Source: Candidatus Dadabacteria bacterium | GTDB lineage: Bacteria; Desulfobacterota_D; UBA1144; Nemesobacterales; JADFKM01 | Direction: 5' to 3' | Assembly: GCA_022564935.1 (NCBI GenBank) | Contig: JADFKM010000014.1 | Location: forward strand, 1-36,700 | Length of the DNA: 36,700 nucleotides | Shown here: positions 1 to 9,712 of the stretch, in pieces | Numbering within the stretch: position 1 is the first letter of the stretch | How the letters are laid out: every line of letters begins with the position of its first letter | Program-made: the position numbers and the translations under genes | The notes under the pieces: generated by a model | The model's input: the letters and a program-made list of their open reading frames with translations, nothing else | What the model was told of the DNA's origin: nothing | Database searches by the model: none

Positions 1-168
1 GACTTCCACCCCCTCCGCGCCGATGCTCATCAACTCATCGATGGCCGTTTGTATCGCAGAAGGCTCATCTAGAGGTGTGCGGTCAGGGCCTTTTTTGGAA
101 CCGTCACCCCCGGCCGTTTTATCTGCGGCTATTTTTTTTATCTCATTTATGAAATTCGATTTATCCAA
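1..168 (-). CDS. Partial CDS, N-terminus only, hypothetical protein running off the window start
   Basis: The minus strand reads open from a possible TTG at 168 to the window edge: LDKSNFINEIKKIAADKTAGGDGSKKGPDRTPLDEPSAIQTAIDELMSIGAEGVEV. It has protein-like composition but no clear family. Confidence 0.45.
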   Translation of the reverse strand, partial: MDKSNFINEIKKIAADKTAGGDGSKKGPDRTPLDEPSAIQTAIDELMSIGAEGVEV

Positions 169-408
169 CTAACAACACCCGTTAAACAACTTGATGGAGC
201 GCCGGAGGGGTTATTATATCCATTACGCAACGTTTAAGTCCGATTATAATACCCTGGGAGGCCCGATATGGTAAACACGAAACGAAATCGGCCCGCAACC
301 CCCAATACCTCACAGAGCCAAATTGCATAGAGAACAAGAGGTTGTATAATAATGAAACGGCGCCAATTTTATTTATAGGCGGGTTAACCCCGCCCTGCGG
401 AGAACAAA

Positions 409-2079
409 ATAGACAGAATTTACGGTAAGACCTCCGGTCTGAAGGCCAGCGAACTCCACAACCTATCAAGACTTTACAGAAGAAGGATCCCCAGAGGGGA
501 CATAATTACCCAAGAGCTCTGCAGGACGGTTTCACAGATCTCACACGACTTAAAGCGGAACATCTGCTTGCTCATAAACCGACGGGGTAAGATCAAGGCC
601 GTATTCGTCGGGGACGCGTACGAGATACCCTTCGATGAAATATTGGAAAGGTCAAGGGAGGCTAAAGTCAGGCTCCGCGGTTACCGTCTTATCCACACAC
701 ACTTAAGAAGCCCCTCCCTTTCTCATCCCGACCTGGTTACCCTGCTCAGCGAGAGGCTCGATCTCATAGGCGTCATTGAAGTAAAGCCCGAAGGGTTTGC
801 CGGAAAGCTGCAAATTGCCCACATGCTCCCTCCGAACCCCAGGGGAGATATGTGGGACGTGCGGGAATATCAAGACATCGGGAGACTGAACACAAATTTC
901 GACGAGTTCATCGTCGACCTTGAAAACCAAATCGAGAGGTCATACCGGAAATTCGGAGGTACGACCGACAAAGAAGGCGTTTTCCTGGTCGGTTTTTCCA
1001 CTTCTTCGAGGTACGAAGCGCAAGACTCCATAGGGGAGCTGAGGGAGCTTGCGCTCTCGGCAGATAAAATCGTGCTGGGTAAAGTGGAGCAAGTAAGGAA
1101 GAAGCCCGACCCAAGATACCTCGTCGGCAAAGGGAAGCTTGAGGAGATAATCCTGCGGGCCAAGCACCTCGGAGCCAACACCCTAGTGTTCGACGTCGAG
1201 CTCACCCCCGCGCAGGTAAGAGCTATATCCGACCAAACAAACCTCGGGGTAATGGACAGGACCCAGCTTATACTCGAGATCTTCGCCTCACGAGCCAACT
1301 CGAGCGAAGGAAAGCTGCAGGTACAATTAGCCCAGCACCGGTACATGCTCCCAAGGCTTACCGGCAAGGGCATAGAGCTATCGCAGCTCGGCGGCGGCAT
1401 AGGCACGAGGGGGCCGGGGGAGAAAAAGCTCGAAGAACAGAGGCGGATGCTCAGAAAAAGGATCGAGCAATTAGAAAAACAGATCGAGAAAATAGGAAAA
1501 AGGCGGCAGAGCGGCAGGAAATACAGGAAAGAAACCGGAATCCAGACTGTAACCCTCATCGGGTATACATGCGCAGGGAAGTCCACCCTCTTCAACACAA
1601 TTACAAAGAGCGACGTGCTTGCCGAAAAAAGGCTTTTCTCAACACTTACCCCCACCACAAGAAAGATGATGCTGCCAAGCGGGAAGACAATACTGCTGAC
1701 CGATACTGTGGGTTTCATACGCGACCTTCCCGAAGAGCTCATGAAGGCCTTCAGGGCCACGCTTGAAGAGCTTGGCGAGTCTACTGTGCTCGTTCACATG
1801 GTCGATTCAAGCGACCCGCAATACGACAGCAAGATCGAATCGGTAGAAAACATCTTGGCCTCAAACGGCTATGATGAAATCCCGACAATACTGGTATTCA
1901 ATAAAATAGATAAGATCACAGAAAGCGAGAGACTGCGTCTGAAGCAGATCTATAACTCTCCCTTAGTTTCAGCCCCGGACAAAACGACGTTCGAGAATTT
2001 TCTCCTCACCCTCGACGCAAAAATAAACCACTCCTACGATGCCCCCGAACAAACCGAGACGGCAGGAATCGTCAACTGA
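409..2079 (+). CDS. hflX: GTPase HflX
   Basis: Contains HflX hallmarks VGKGKLEEI, GGGIGTRGPGEKKLEEQRR, a P-loop GYTCAGKST, DTVGFIRDLP and NKID. The supplied ORF starts at TTG 568, but the same frame is open from 388 and encodes the typical HflX N-terminus (IDRIYGKTSGLKASELHNLSRLYRRRIPRGDIITQELCRT). The likely start is therefore ATA 409, with GGAG 6 nt upstream. Confidence 0.93.
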   Translation: MDRIYGKTSGLKASELHNLSRLYRRRIPRGDIITQELCRTVSQISHDLKRNICLLINRRGKIKAVFVGDAYEIPFDEILERSREAKVRLRGYRLIHTHLRSPSLSHPDLVTLLSERLDLIGVIEVKPEGFAGKLQIAHMLPPNPRGDMWDVREYQDIGRLNTNFDEFIVDLENQIERSYRKFGGTTDKEGVFLVGFSTSSRYEAQDSIGELRELALSADKIVLGKVEQVRKKPDPRYLVGKGKLEEIILRAKHLGANTLVFDVELTPAQVRAISDQTNLGVMDRTQLILEIFASRANSSEGKLQVQLAQHRYMLPRLTGKGIELSQLGGGIGTRGPGEKKLEEQRRMLRKRIEQLEKQIEKIGKRRQSGRKYRKETGIQTVTLIGYTCAGKSTLFNTITKSDVLAEKRLFSTLTPTTRKMMLPSGKTILLTDTVGFIRDLPEELMKAFRATLEELGESTVLVHMVDSSDPQYDSKIESVENILASNGYDEIPTILVFNKIDKITESERLRLKQIYNSPLVSAPDKTTFENFLLTLDAKINHSYDAPEQTETAGIVN

Positions 2080-2369
2080 TTTGGGGGGGCCACCCAAACA
2101 GAAACCGCTATTGTTAACCTTAGAGACGCAGCGTCTTTAGGCTTATCTTTTCCACTATATACAAAAGGAATCAACTTCAACTGCGTTAAGAGCTTATTCC
2201 CCAGGATCGGGTCACTCTCCGGCCGCATGGAAATCAACCCAACGGCCCCTATTTCCCCAGGGAAGCTACCGGTGTTATCGGGCACTTTTGCAGTGGGATT
2301 GACTTTGTTTAAAAGTTAAGCCAGCTTATTGGGCAAGCCGTTTTTTCTCAATTCCAACAGCAGCTTATC

Positions 2370-2546
2370 ATGACATCAAACCCTAAATTGGAACCAAGTA
2401 TAAAGGAGGCAAAGCGGCTGATAAAGGGGAAAAGGCTGCACTGCGGGCACAGGGTAAGCATGGCGACAGACACACATGACGGCTTCATTATCGGCGGTCA
2501 TACAACTCCAGCTAATGAGTGCGATATTGCTCATAAATCCATCTAA
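2370..2546 (+). pseudogene. Remnant of an IS5/IS4-type DDE transposase
   Basis: Translates as MTSNPKLEPSIKEAKRLIKGKRLHCGHRVSMATDTHDGFIIGGHTTPANECDIAHKSI*. The KGKRL..G.RV.MATD..DGFI.GGHTTPAN segment resembles the central DDE transposase region, with no flanking domains. Confidence 0.5.
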
Positions 2547-2810
2547 TCACGCTTATCCACACTTTTGCAGCGGTCTTACCAGAGTTAACAATAATGGTGG
2601 AGGAAAATAAGAAAGGTTGATAAAGAGGCGCTATTGAGTTCTCAGCCGCAAGATGAAAAGTAGGGTTCTTGCCTATCTCAAACTGAAAGCTGTTGGGCAG
2701 GTACTGATTGAAATGCAGATGGGTTTATGTAAGGACTCACGAGTATCCTGTGAAAGCACCCTCCTCCATGTGACCCAACCGCTCTGTTTAAGCCTTAATG
2801 CCCCGGACGC

Positions 2811-3698
2811 TCAGATATTTACCTCCGCCAAGCCGCCCTTTATAACTTTTACACCGTCGCTTTTGCGCTGCACTTCGAACCCCAGCACGGTGGTTCCGTT
2901 TTTTGATCCCATCTCCCAGCCGTCGGATATAAGCGTGTCGCCGGGATAGACGGGGCTAGAGAACCTTACGCCAAGCCTAACAAGCTTTGTGGGGTCGCCC
3001 GCGCAGTAGCTGTCTATAATTCCCTGCATCGTCATCGCCATGGTGCACAGTCCGTGGAGTATTATCCCCTTCAGACCGGCGGCCCGGGCAACTTTCTCAT
3101 CGATATGTATGGGGTTTTTATCGTTAGAGGCTTCGGCGTAGTCGTAAGTAATACCCTCTCTTATCCTTATAATGTTCCTGAAGGCAAGCTGCAGCTCACC
3201 AACGGGGTCGGCCTTGGGCTTTTTACCGGCTGGCTTCTGGGGCTTCTTTCCGCTTCCAATGCCCCTGAAAAAAAGGCTCCAGTCCGACTCCACAACCTTT
3301 TCGTCATTCTGATTGGTAGAAATCACATTAAAATTCACCACCTCGCCGCTTCCCTTGTCCTCAATATCCCGAACTTTTGCAACGGCAGTTATCGTATCTC
3401 CGGCCTTGATGGGTTTAAAAAACTGCATCTGCTGCTCGCCGTGAACGAGCATAAGCACATTACGCTTGGCTTCCTCGGGGCCCCCGTGGAGACCCTCGGC
3501 ATGCCAGGCCTTCTCAAGCATCGGCAGCTCGTATACCACTGAGAATATCGGAGGGGCCATGGTGCAGTTCTGGTACAGGTAATTATTATCCCCATACGCC
3601 TTCGCATAGTTCGATATGGCTTGCTCGGTGACCTTATATACTACAGGTTCGAACTCACGACCGACATAATCTCTGTTAAGAGCCATCTTTAGTCCCAT
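2811..3698 (-). CDS. MaoC-family double hot-dog dehydratase / enoyl-CoA hydratase-like protein
   Basis: 295 aa. The hydratase-2 motif region YAEASNDKNPIHIDEKVARAAGLKGIILHGLCTMA is clear, with an N-terminal hot-dog half. Confidence 0.85.
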   Translation of the reverse strand: MGLKMALNRDYVGREFEPVVYKVTEQAISNYAKAYGDNNYLYQNCTMAPPIFSVVYELPMLEKAWHAEGLHGGPEEAKRNVLMLVHGEQQMQFFKPIKAGDTITAVAKVRDIEDKGSGEVVNFNVISTNQNDEKVVESDWSLFFRGIGSGKKPQKPAGKKPKADPVGELQLAFRNIIRIREGITYDYAEASNDKNPIHIDEKVARAAGLKGIILHGLCTMAMTMQGIIDSYCAGDPTKLVRLGVRFSSPVYPGDTLISDGWEMGSKNGTTVLGFEVQRKSDGVKVIKGGLAEVNI

Positions 3699-3759
3699 AG
3701 TTCTCTCCCCGCAAAATTGAATTTATCCAAACATAAATGACCCGGAGCTTTGAACTTAA

Positions 3760-3775
3760 TTTTGCAATTGCAAAA
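3760..3775. promoter_or_regulatory. Perfect 16-bp palindrome TTTTGCAATTGCAAAA upstream of the MaoC gene; candidate operator
   Basis: Read directly. It lies about 62 bp upstream of the minus-strand start at 3698. Confidence 0.35.
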
Positions 3776-4122
3776 AGCCGTTACATTTCCCGCTTGTTCA
3801 AAAATTTAAGCCCAAACTCCATTTCCGGCGGCAACGCCTTAGACAAAATCTAACAGATACCGTGTGTTCCGGCAACAGCACTCGAAACACACATCAGAAC
3901 GTATCACAATTTCACAACAAAATCTATATAAAATCACTCGCATTGTCAAGACATATATTCGCACTTGCAACAACACTACGCCTCTAATTCGGAAGAATCG
4001 ACCGCATCAGCCGCATAACCTTGGACAAGACGCGCCCAATCTATATCTCCCGATTTCAGCCCGCAGACACTCTAACGGCGGCTGCGAACTGATGACCGAA
4101 AGGTGTAAAAGCATTCCATCCG

Positions 4123-5130
4123 CTAGCCGCCAGTGCCCGCAAGCTCAATAGCTACGTGTCTGAGACCGTCCACCACCCGGGCGGTGCTCTCGAAGTTTAT
4201 CTTGTCCGGTGTGTCTTGGGGCGTATGGTAGTAATCGTATCTAAAAAGTGCCGTGTCGGTAACCATAACCGCTTTGTATCCCATCTGCCAGAACGACCGG
4301 TGGTCAGACCAGTCCACGCCTTCAATGAACGAAGGGGATGACGCGCCTTCGGAGGGAAACGAGGCGCTGCGCCTGAAAGCGGAGATGCAGCTGTGCACGA
4401 GGCTCCTGGAAGACAGGTTGCCGACAAACCCAATGAAATCGGCGGTCGTCGGGTAGAAAAAGCTTAACGGAGGCGGGTATTTCTGCGTTGCTTTCTTATC
4501 CGAGTAATACCCAATGGTTTCTATCGAGAGCATTGCGGTGATGTGTTCTGAAAGCTCCTTTGAGCGCCGGGCGTAAACGTAACTTCCCTGGTATTCGGTC
4601 TTGAAAAAAGGCGGCTCCTCATTCACAAACGCAACGAAGCGCAGTGTGCGGGCGGGCTTAAAATCCCTGAGCAGTCTCGACAGCTCAAGCACCGCCGCCG
4701 TGCCGGTAGCGTTGTCGTTTGCTCCCGGGGAGCCGGGGGCAGAGTCGTAGTGGGCACCAATCACGACGATCTCCTCAGGGCTCACCCGGCCTTTGATTTC
4801 CACCTCGATATTCCTGACCTCTTTATCCCGATAGTAGTAGGTCTGGCTTAAGGGACTGTAACCAAGCTTATGAAAAGTCTCATCAATGTAGCCTGCCGCC
4901 TTCTTAAGACTGCCGTAACGGGTTACGTTGCGCTCCCCGATTACTCCTGCAAGCATCCTCACATGCTCTTTCAGTCGGGATTTGACCTCTTTTTGCTCAT
5001 CGGTCAGCGGGGGCAGGGAGCCTCTATAAGACACCCCGGGCATCCATACCACATAGTACAGGGGCAATATCAGAACTAAGATCACGATAATCCAGAACAT
5101 AATACGAAGCACTGGAGTATGATAGAACAT
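4123..5130 (-). CDS. M28-family zinc peptidase with an N-terminal membrane anchor
   Basis: 335 aa with VVIGAHYDSAPGSPGANDNATGTAAVLELSR, VNEEPPFF and the late YYHTPQDTPDKIN, typical of M28 peptidases. A hydrophobic N-terminus is present. Confidence 0.85.
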   Translation of the reverse strand: MFYHTPVLRIMFWIIVILVLILPLYYVVWMPGVSYRGSLPPLTDEQKEVKSRLKEHVRMLAGVIGERNVTRYGSLKKAAGYIDETFHKLGYSPLSQTYYYRDKEVRNIEVEIKGRVSPEEIVVIGAHYDSAPGSPGANDNATGTAAVLELSRLLRDFKPARTLRFVAFVNEEPPFFKTEYQGSYVYARRSKELSEHITAMLSIETIGYYSDKKATQKYPPPLSFFYPTTADFIGFVGNLSSRSLVHSCISAFRRSASFPSEGASSPSFIEGVDWSDHRSFWQMGYKAVMVTDTALFRYDYYHTPQDTPDKINFESTARVVDGLRHVAIELAGTGG

Positions 5131-5284
5131 GAACCACTAATCTCCAAATCGGAGAATGAATCGTTCACATTGTGGGCACATTTTCACTTGCAGCGCGCGC
5201 GGTCTCAAATAAAACTTCGAGGCCTCACCCACTGCAAACGGCCATCCGGCAAAACATTGAACACATCACCGCCCTCCAGTATGA

Positions 5285-5983
5285 TTTAGGAGTTTGTATA
5301 GAGAAGCGGATTAAACTAGTGTTAATTAATGACAAGCAAGTGGGTCAGGAACAGCAAACTCAGCAACAGACAGATAGGGAAACTTATTGATTGCTTTGTT
5401 CTGGTAGCGCCGTCGAGTAAGGCAGCAAAAATGCTCAAGATTAATAGGCATAGCGCAGATCGTGTCGGTAATATAATACGCACTAAACTCACTCAAGAGG
5501 TCGAGGTTGATGAATCGTACTTTGGCGGTAAGAAAAAAGGCAAAAGAGGACAGGAGCGGCAAATAAAGTACCTGTTTTCAGTATCTTAAAGCTCGGGGGG
5601 AAGGTTTATACAGGGGTAGTTGATGATGTGTCTAGAAAAACTCTCCAGGGAATAATTCGTTCAAAGGTCATACCTGAGAGCGTAATCTACTCGGATAGTT
5701 TTCGCTCATACGATGGATTGGTTCTAGATGGATTTAAACACTTTCGCATCAGTCATGATGATGAATTTAGCGATGGGAAAAACAACCACATTAACGGCAT
5801 CTAAAACTTCTGGGGTTTCGCAAAAACCAAGCTCAAAAGGTACTATGGAGTAAGCAGGACGCATTAGTATTTGTTCTTAAAAGAAATGGGGTTCAGATTT
5901 AACAAAAGAAATGAAGATTTAAGGGTGCTTATAAGGAATATTTTGAAAAGGAGTTAGTGCCCTTCTATTACAAGCTCCAAAAG
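5285..5983 (+). mobile_element. Decayed IS1595-like insertion sequence with imperfect terminal inverted repeats
   Basis: TTTAGGAGTTTGTATAG (from 5285) resembles the reverse complement of the sequence ending near 5983 (TTTTGGAGCTTGTAATAG). The transposase remnant lies between them. The exact ends are uncertain. Confidence 0.4.
5329..5955 (+). pseudogene. IS1595-family transposase, frameshifted and interrupted by stops
   Basis: The first frame gives KLSNRQIGKLIDCFV...VEVDESYFGGKKKGKRG. A second frame continues VFSILKLGGKVYTGVVDDVSRKTLQGIIRSKVIPESVIYSDSFRSYDGL...NNHINGI*NFWGFAKTKLKRYYGVSRTH*YLFLKEMGFRFNKRNEDL. The frameshift is near 5560-5575, with in-frame stops near 5802 and 5865. Confidence 0.8.
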
Positions 5984-6009
5984 TTAATATTTAACGGCAC
6001 GGCAGGTTA

Positions 6010-6594
6010 GTGATGAGCACAGGACACGAGGGCTACGTTTCAGGCGCATTCTGGTCGCTATCGCCGGTAGTGGCTATAACAAGCGTCTGGGACGGGAAAA
6101 TCAACGGTCAGATTGCAGTAACGGTTGTAAACGCCTCAATCCTGCTTTCCCATCCCCGCCTTATATTGGGAATATGGAAGGGTAATTACACCCACGACTT
6201 CATAGCCGGCAGCGGGAAGCTGGCCGTGCATCTCCTCCGAAAGGAACAGATAGCCACTGTGAGGAACTTCGGTTTCTATACCGGCAGGGAAAGGGACAAG
6301 TTCGCAGAAGCCGAATACAAAACAGGCACAACCGGCTGCCCGATACTGCTCGATTGCCATTCCTACGCAGAGTGCGAAGTCATAAACAGGATGGATGGCG
6401 GCGACATGAGCACATTCCTGCTCAATGTGGTTTACGGGGAGGTTATGAGCAACGGGGAGTGGATGACGCTCAGTCACTTTTATGCCTCCGCCCCCCCCGA
6501 GTGGATTGCGCAGTATGAAGAGCGGCTGGCAAAGTCCGTAGAGCTTTCTCTAAGTAGAATAAACGATATCGACTACTCCCCGTGGCGGCCCTGA
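6010..6594 (+). CDS. Flavin reductase-like domain protein
   Basis: 194 aa with WSLSPVVAITSVWDGKINGQIAVTVVNASIL..HPRLILGIWKGNYTHDFI, the flavin reductase-like fold pattern. Confidence 0.7.
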   Translation: MMSTGHEGYVSGAFWSLSPVVAITSVWDGKINGQIAVTVVNASILLSHPRLILGIWKGNYTHDFIAGSGKLAVHLLRKEQIATVRNFGFYTGRERDKFAEAEYKTGTTGCPILLDCHSYAECEVINRMDGGDMSTFLLNVVYGEVMSNGEWMTLSHFYASAPPEWIAQYEERLAKSVELSLSRINDIDYSPWRP

Positions 6595-6661
6595 GGGGTA
6601 GCAGTACCACAACGCTTTGTGATATTATTAGCATTAGGTAAGGGGGTTATATTACAGGCAG

Positions 6662-7114
6662 ATGGAAAAAGACTCATGCCGCGTCTTAAATACCGAAATT
6701 GTATTCCCGCACTACACTAACCACATCGGCACAATATTCGGGGGTAAGCTCGTAGAGCTGATGGACTTGACCGGCGCCCTTTCGGCCATGAGGTTTGCCG
6801 TGGACAATGTGGTCACGGCTTCCATCGAGGCGCTTGACTTCAAGATACCCGTTAAGCAGGGAGACATTTTGGAGCTTGAAGCCGAGGTAATTTACACGGG
6901 GAAGACATCGATGGTTTTAAAGGTGGATGCATATAACCGTGAGAACTTCGGAGAGAAGAAACAATTTTGCTGCAGGGGATACTTTGTGTTTGTGGCCATC
7001 GACAGTAGCGGAAGGCCGAAGCGAATCCCGAAACTCAAAGTGGAAACGGAGCAGGAAAGGTCGTTCTGGGAGGAGGGAAAACTGATTAAACAAAGGTCTC
7101 TACGGAGGGAGTGA
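6662..7114 (+). CDS. Acyl-CoA thioesterase, hot-dog fold
   Basis: 150 aa. HIGTIFGGKLVELMDLTGALSAMRFA and TASIEALDFKIPVKQGDILELEAEVIYTGKTSM match YciA/ACOT-type thioesterases. Confidence 0.8.
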   Translation: MEKDSCRVLNTEIVFPHYTNHIGTIFGGKLVELMDLTGALSAMRFAVDNVVTASIEALDFKIPVKQGDILELEAEVIYTGKTSMVLKVDAYNRENFGEKKQFCCRGYFVFVAIDSSGRPKRIPKLKVETEQERSFWEEGKLIKQRSLRRE

Positions 7115-7140
7115 GCCGTATTGACAGTCTCGCGCCCTAG

Positions 7141-8508
7141 GTGTATTTTCTTAAATCAATGACTGAATACCGCTCGTGGTTTCAATGCATCAATGAGGAG
7201 TGCGGGGAGACTTACTCCCTTGACCAAATTGTCTACCGCTGCACGAAGTGCGATAACCTCCTCGAAGTGGTTCATGACATCGATAGGCTCAAGAAGAGGA
7301 GCCCAGAGGAGTGGAGGAGCCTTTTTGACAGCCGGTACAGACATCGGATATGGCCTTACGGGAGCGCTGTTTGGGGCAAAAAAGAGTGGGTCTGCCCTTA
7401 CGTCGAGGACGAAAACGTAGTGTCGATGTACGAGGGCGCCACAAACTTGTTCTGGGCCGAGCGTTTCGGAAAGCAGATCGGGATTGAGGACCTGTGGATA
7501 AAGATGTGCGGAAACTCCCACACGGGCTCCTTCAAAGACTTAGGGATGACCGTACTCGTATCCGTGGTGAAGCAAATGATTGCAGACGGAAGGGACATAC
7601 CGGCTGTGGCGTGCGCTTCTACGGGAGACACTTCCGCCGCACTGGCGGCTTACTGCGCGGCCGCTGGTCTTGAATCGATCGTTTTTCTTCCAAAAGGCAA
7701 GGTCTCGGTAGCCCAGCTGCTGCAGCCCATATCAAACGGCGCAATAGTGCTCTCTCTGGATACCGATTTCGACGGCTGCATGTCAATGGTGCAAAAGATC
7801 TGCACCGAAGAGAATATATACCTCGCAAATTCCATCAACTCACTGCGCATAGAGGGGCAGAAGACTATCTCCATCGAGCTTTGCCAGCAGTTCAACTGGG
7901 AAGTGCCCGAGTGGGTCATAATTCCGGGGGGGAACCTAGGCAACGTATCGGCGCTGGGAAAGGGTTTTAAGATGATGTATGAGCTCGGTCTGATCGACAA
8001 ACTTCCTAGGATTGTTTGCGCTCAGGCTCAGAACGCAAACCCGCTGTACCTCAGTTATCAGAAGAACTTCGAAGAGTACCACCCGGTGAAGGCACAAAAA
8101 ACGCTTGCAAGCGCGATACAGATCGGAGACCCCGTAAGCATCAACAAAGCGATCAAGGTACTGAAGGAGTTCGACGGGATAGTAGAGCAGGCAAGCGAGC
8201 AAGAGCTCTCTGACGCTGCGGCCATGGTCGACAGAACCGGGACTTTTAACTGCCCGCACACTGGAGTCGCCCTTGCCGTCTTCCTAAAGCTTAAAGAGCG
8301 GGACTTCTTCAAACCCTCGGACAAGGTGATAATCATCTCCACCGCTCACGGGCTTAAATTCATTGAGTTTAAGATAGGCTACCATAACGGCTCACTTGAA
8401 AACATCGCTCCAAAATTCCCGAACATGCCCATCGAGCTACCCGCCGAGCTCGGCGCGGTGAAAAGGGCTATATTCGAGAATCTCGAGAAGAGGGCAAACC
8501 CGGTCTAG
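7141..8508 (+). CDS. thrC: Threonine synthase
   Basis: [23 protein letters not shown] and [28 protein letters not shown] (PLP lysine region). An N-terminal CxxxxC...CxxC zinc-ribbon-like segment is present. The start may be GTG 7141 or ATG 7159. Confidence 0.9.
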   Translation: MYFLKSMTEYRSWFQCINEECGETYSLDQIVYRCTKCDNLLEVVHDIDRLKKRSPEEWRSLFDSRYRHRIWPYGSAVWGKKEWVCPYVEDENVVSMYEGATNLFWAERFGKQIGIEDLWIKMCGNSHTGSFKDLGMTVLVSVVKQMIADGRDIPAVACASTGDTSAALAAYCAAAGLESIVFLPKGKVSVAQLLQPISNGAIVLSLDTDFDGCMSMVQKICTEENIYLANSINSLRIEGQKTISIELCQQFNWEVPEWVIIPGGNLGNVSALGKGFKMMYELGLIDKLPRIVCAQAQNANPLYLSYQKNFEEYHPVKAQKTLASAIQIGDPVSINKAIKVLKEFDGIVEQASEQELSDAAAMVDRTGTFNCPHTGVALAVFLKLKERDFFKPSDKVIIISTAHGLKFIEFKIGYHNGSLENIAPKFPNMPIELPAELGAVKRAIFENLEKRANPV

Positions 8509-8660
8509 TCTGCCTCTTTCCCCCGGTATCCCCTCGCTCTGTAGATTCGGCTGCATACAGTTAAGGTGTGTAATGTGCGCTCTCGGAGCCTTGCGTTATA
8601 GCTGGCCGACGCACCCGGCCGGGACGCTGGATATGCCCCATCAATGTGTCGCGGATGGAC

Positions 8661-9578
8661 TCAATCGACAAGCTCCTTACCCGTAAGACGGAAGAACACA
8701 TCCTCGAGGTTGGCCGGGCGGTGGAGCACCTCGACATTATCCATCCCGATTAAGCGCTTGCCTATCTCCGGGCTGTTGTCCGAGTAGATGAATATGGTGT
8801 CCCCGGCTATCTCATGCGTGAAATCAAGCCCGTCAAGCATCGAGAGCACGGGCTTAACGTCAATGCGCCGCACCTGAAACACCTCCTTTCCCGCATATCG
8901 GGAAATCAGCTCCTGAGGCCTACCCTCCTCCACAATCCTTCCCGAATCCATGAGCGCAACCCTGTCGCACAGCTGCTGGGCTTCTTCCATATAGTGTGTG
9001 GTCAGTATCATCGTCACGCCCTGGGTCTTAAGCTCCCTGAGTCTCTGCCAAATGAGGTGTCTGGCCTGGGGGTCAAGACCGGTGGTAGGCTCGTCGAGTA
9101 TCAGCAGCTTGGGCTCGTTTATCAGTGCTCTTGCTATGATAAGCCTTCTCTGCATCCCGCCTGAGAGAAGCTCAACCTGCTCCTTCCGCCTTTCGTCAAT
9201 ACTTAGAAATTGCAGAAGCTGCCGCGCCCTGTGCTCCGCAACGTCCCTCGGAATGTCGAAATAACGCGAATAAACCAGAAGGTTCTCAATAACGTTGAGG
9301 TCAGGGTCGAGGTTGTTATTCTGTGGAACAACGCCCACCATGGACTTTATTTTCCTAGAATCCCTTGATACGTCGGAGCCAAACACATTGAGGCTCCCGG
9401 AGCTCAGAGGAGTATAGCAGTAAATCATCCTGATAGCAGTCGTCTTACCGGCCCCATTGGGCCCCAGAAAACCGTAACACTCCTTTTGGTGAACATCAAA
9501 GGATATGCCTTTAACGGCCTCCAGGCTTCCGAAACTCTTTGTGATATTCTGTGCCGTTACAACGGCGTGCTCAGCCAT
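8661..9578 (-). CDS. ABC transporter ATP-binding protein, DrrA/CcmA type
   Basis: 305 aa with Walker A GPNGAGKTT, signature LLSGGMQRR, Walker B LLILDEPTTGLDPQ and an H-loop LTTHY. Confidence 0.92.
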   Translation of the reverse strand: MAEHAVVTAQNITKSFGSLEAVKGISFDVHQKECYGFLGPNGAGKTTAIRMIYCYTPLSSGSLNVFGSDVSRDSRKIKSMVGVVPQNNNLDPDLNVIENLLVYSRYFDIPRDVAEHRARQLLQFLSIDERRKEQVELLSGGMQRRLIIARALINEPKLLILDEPTTGLDPQARHLIWQRLRELKTQGVTMILTTHYMEEAQQLCDRVALMDSGRIVEEGRPQELISRYAGKEVFQVRRIDVKPVLSMLDGLDFTHEIAGDTIFIYSDNSPEIGKRLIGMDNVEVLHRPANLEDVFFRLTGKELVD

Positions 9579-9601
9579 ATTCGAATTATCAGCACTATGG
9601 C

Positions 9602-9654
9602 GGAAAATAAAAAATCGGGCTATGATACGTTAAAATCATTGACCATAGCCCGAT
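9602..9654 (-). terminator. Rho-independent terminator downstream of the outer-membrane protein gene
   Basis: The 10-bp arms tcgggctatg (9615-9624) and catagcccga (9644-9653) are followed on the minus strand by TTTTTATTTT. Confidence 0.7.
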
Positions 9655-9712
9655 ATATTCTAATACAATTTTGAAATTATGCGAGACCGCCGCTCGGCGT
9701 AGGGTTCATGAT

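Noticed and set aside
870-1760. 296-aa minus-strand ORF
   Set aside because: Antisense to hflX with low-complexity Ser/Phe-rich translation and no domain features.
2034-2285. 83-aa minus-strand ORF overlapping the hflX 3' end
   Set aside because: It partly overlaps hflX antisense and has no recognisable domain. It cannot be excluded as a remnant but is not supported.
3864-4151. 95-aa plus-strand ORF
   Set aside because: No RBS or domain; composition looks non-coding, and it converges into the peptidase gene end.
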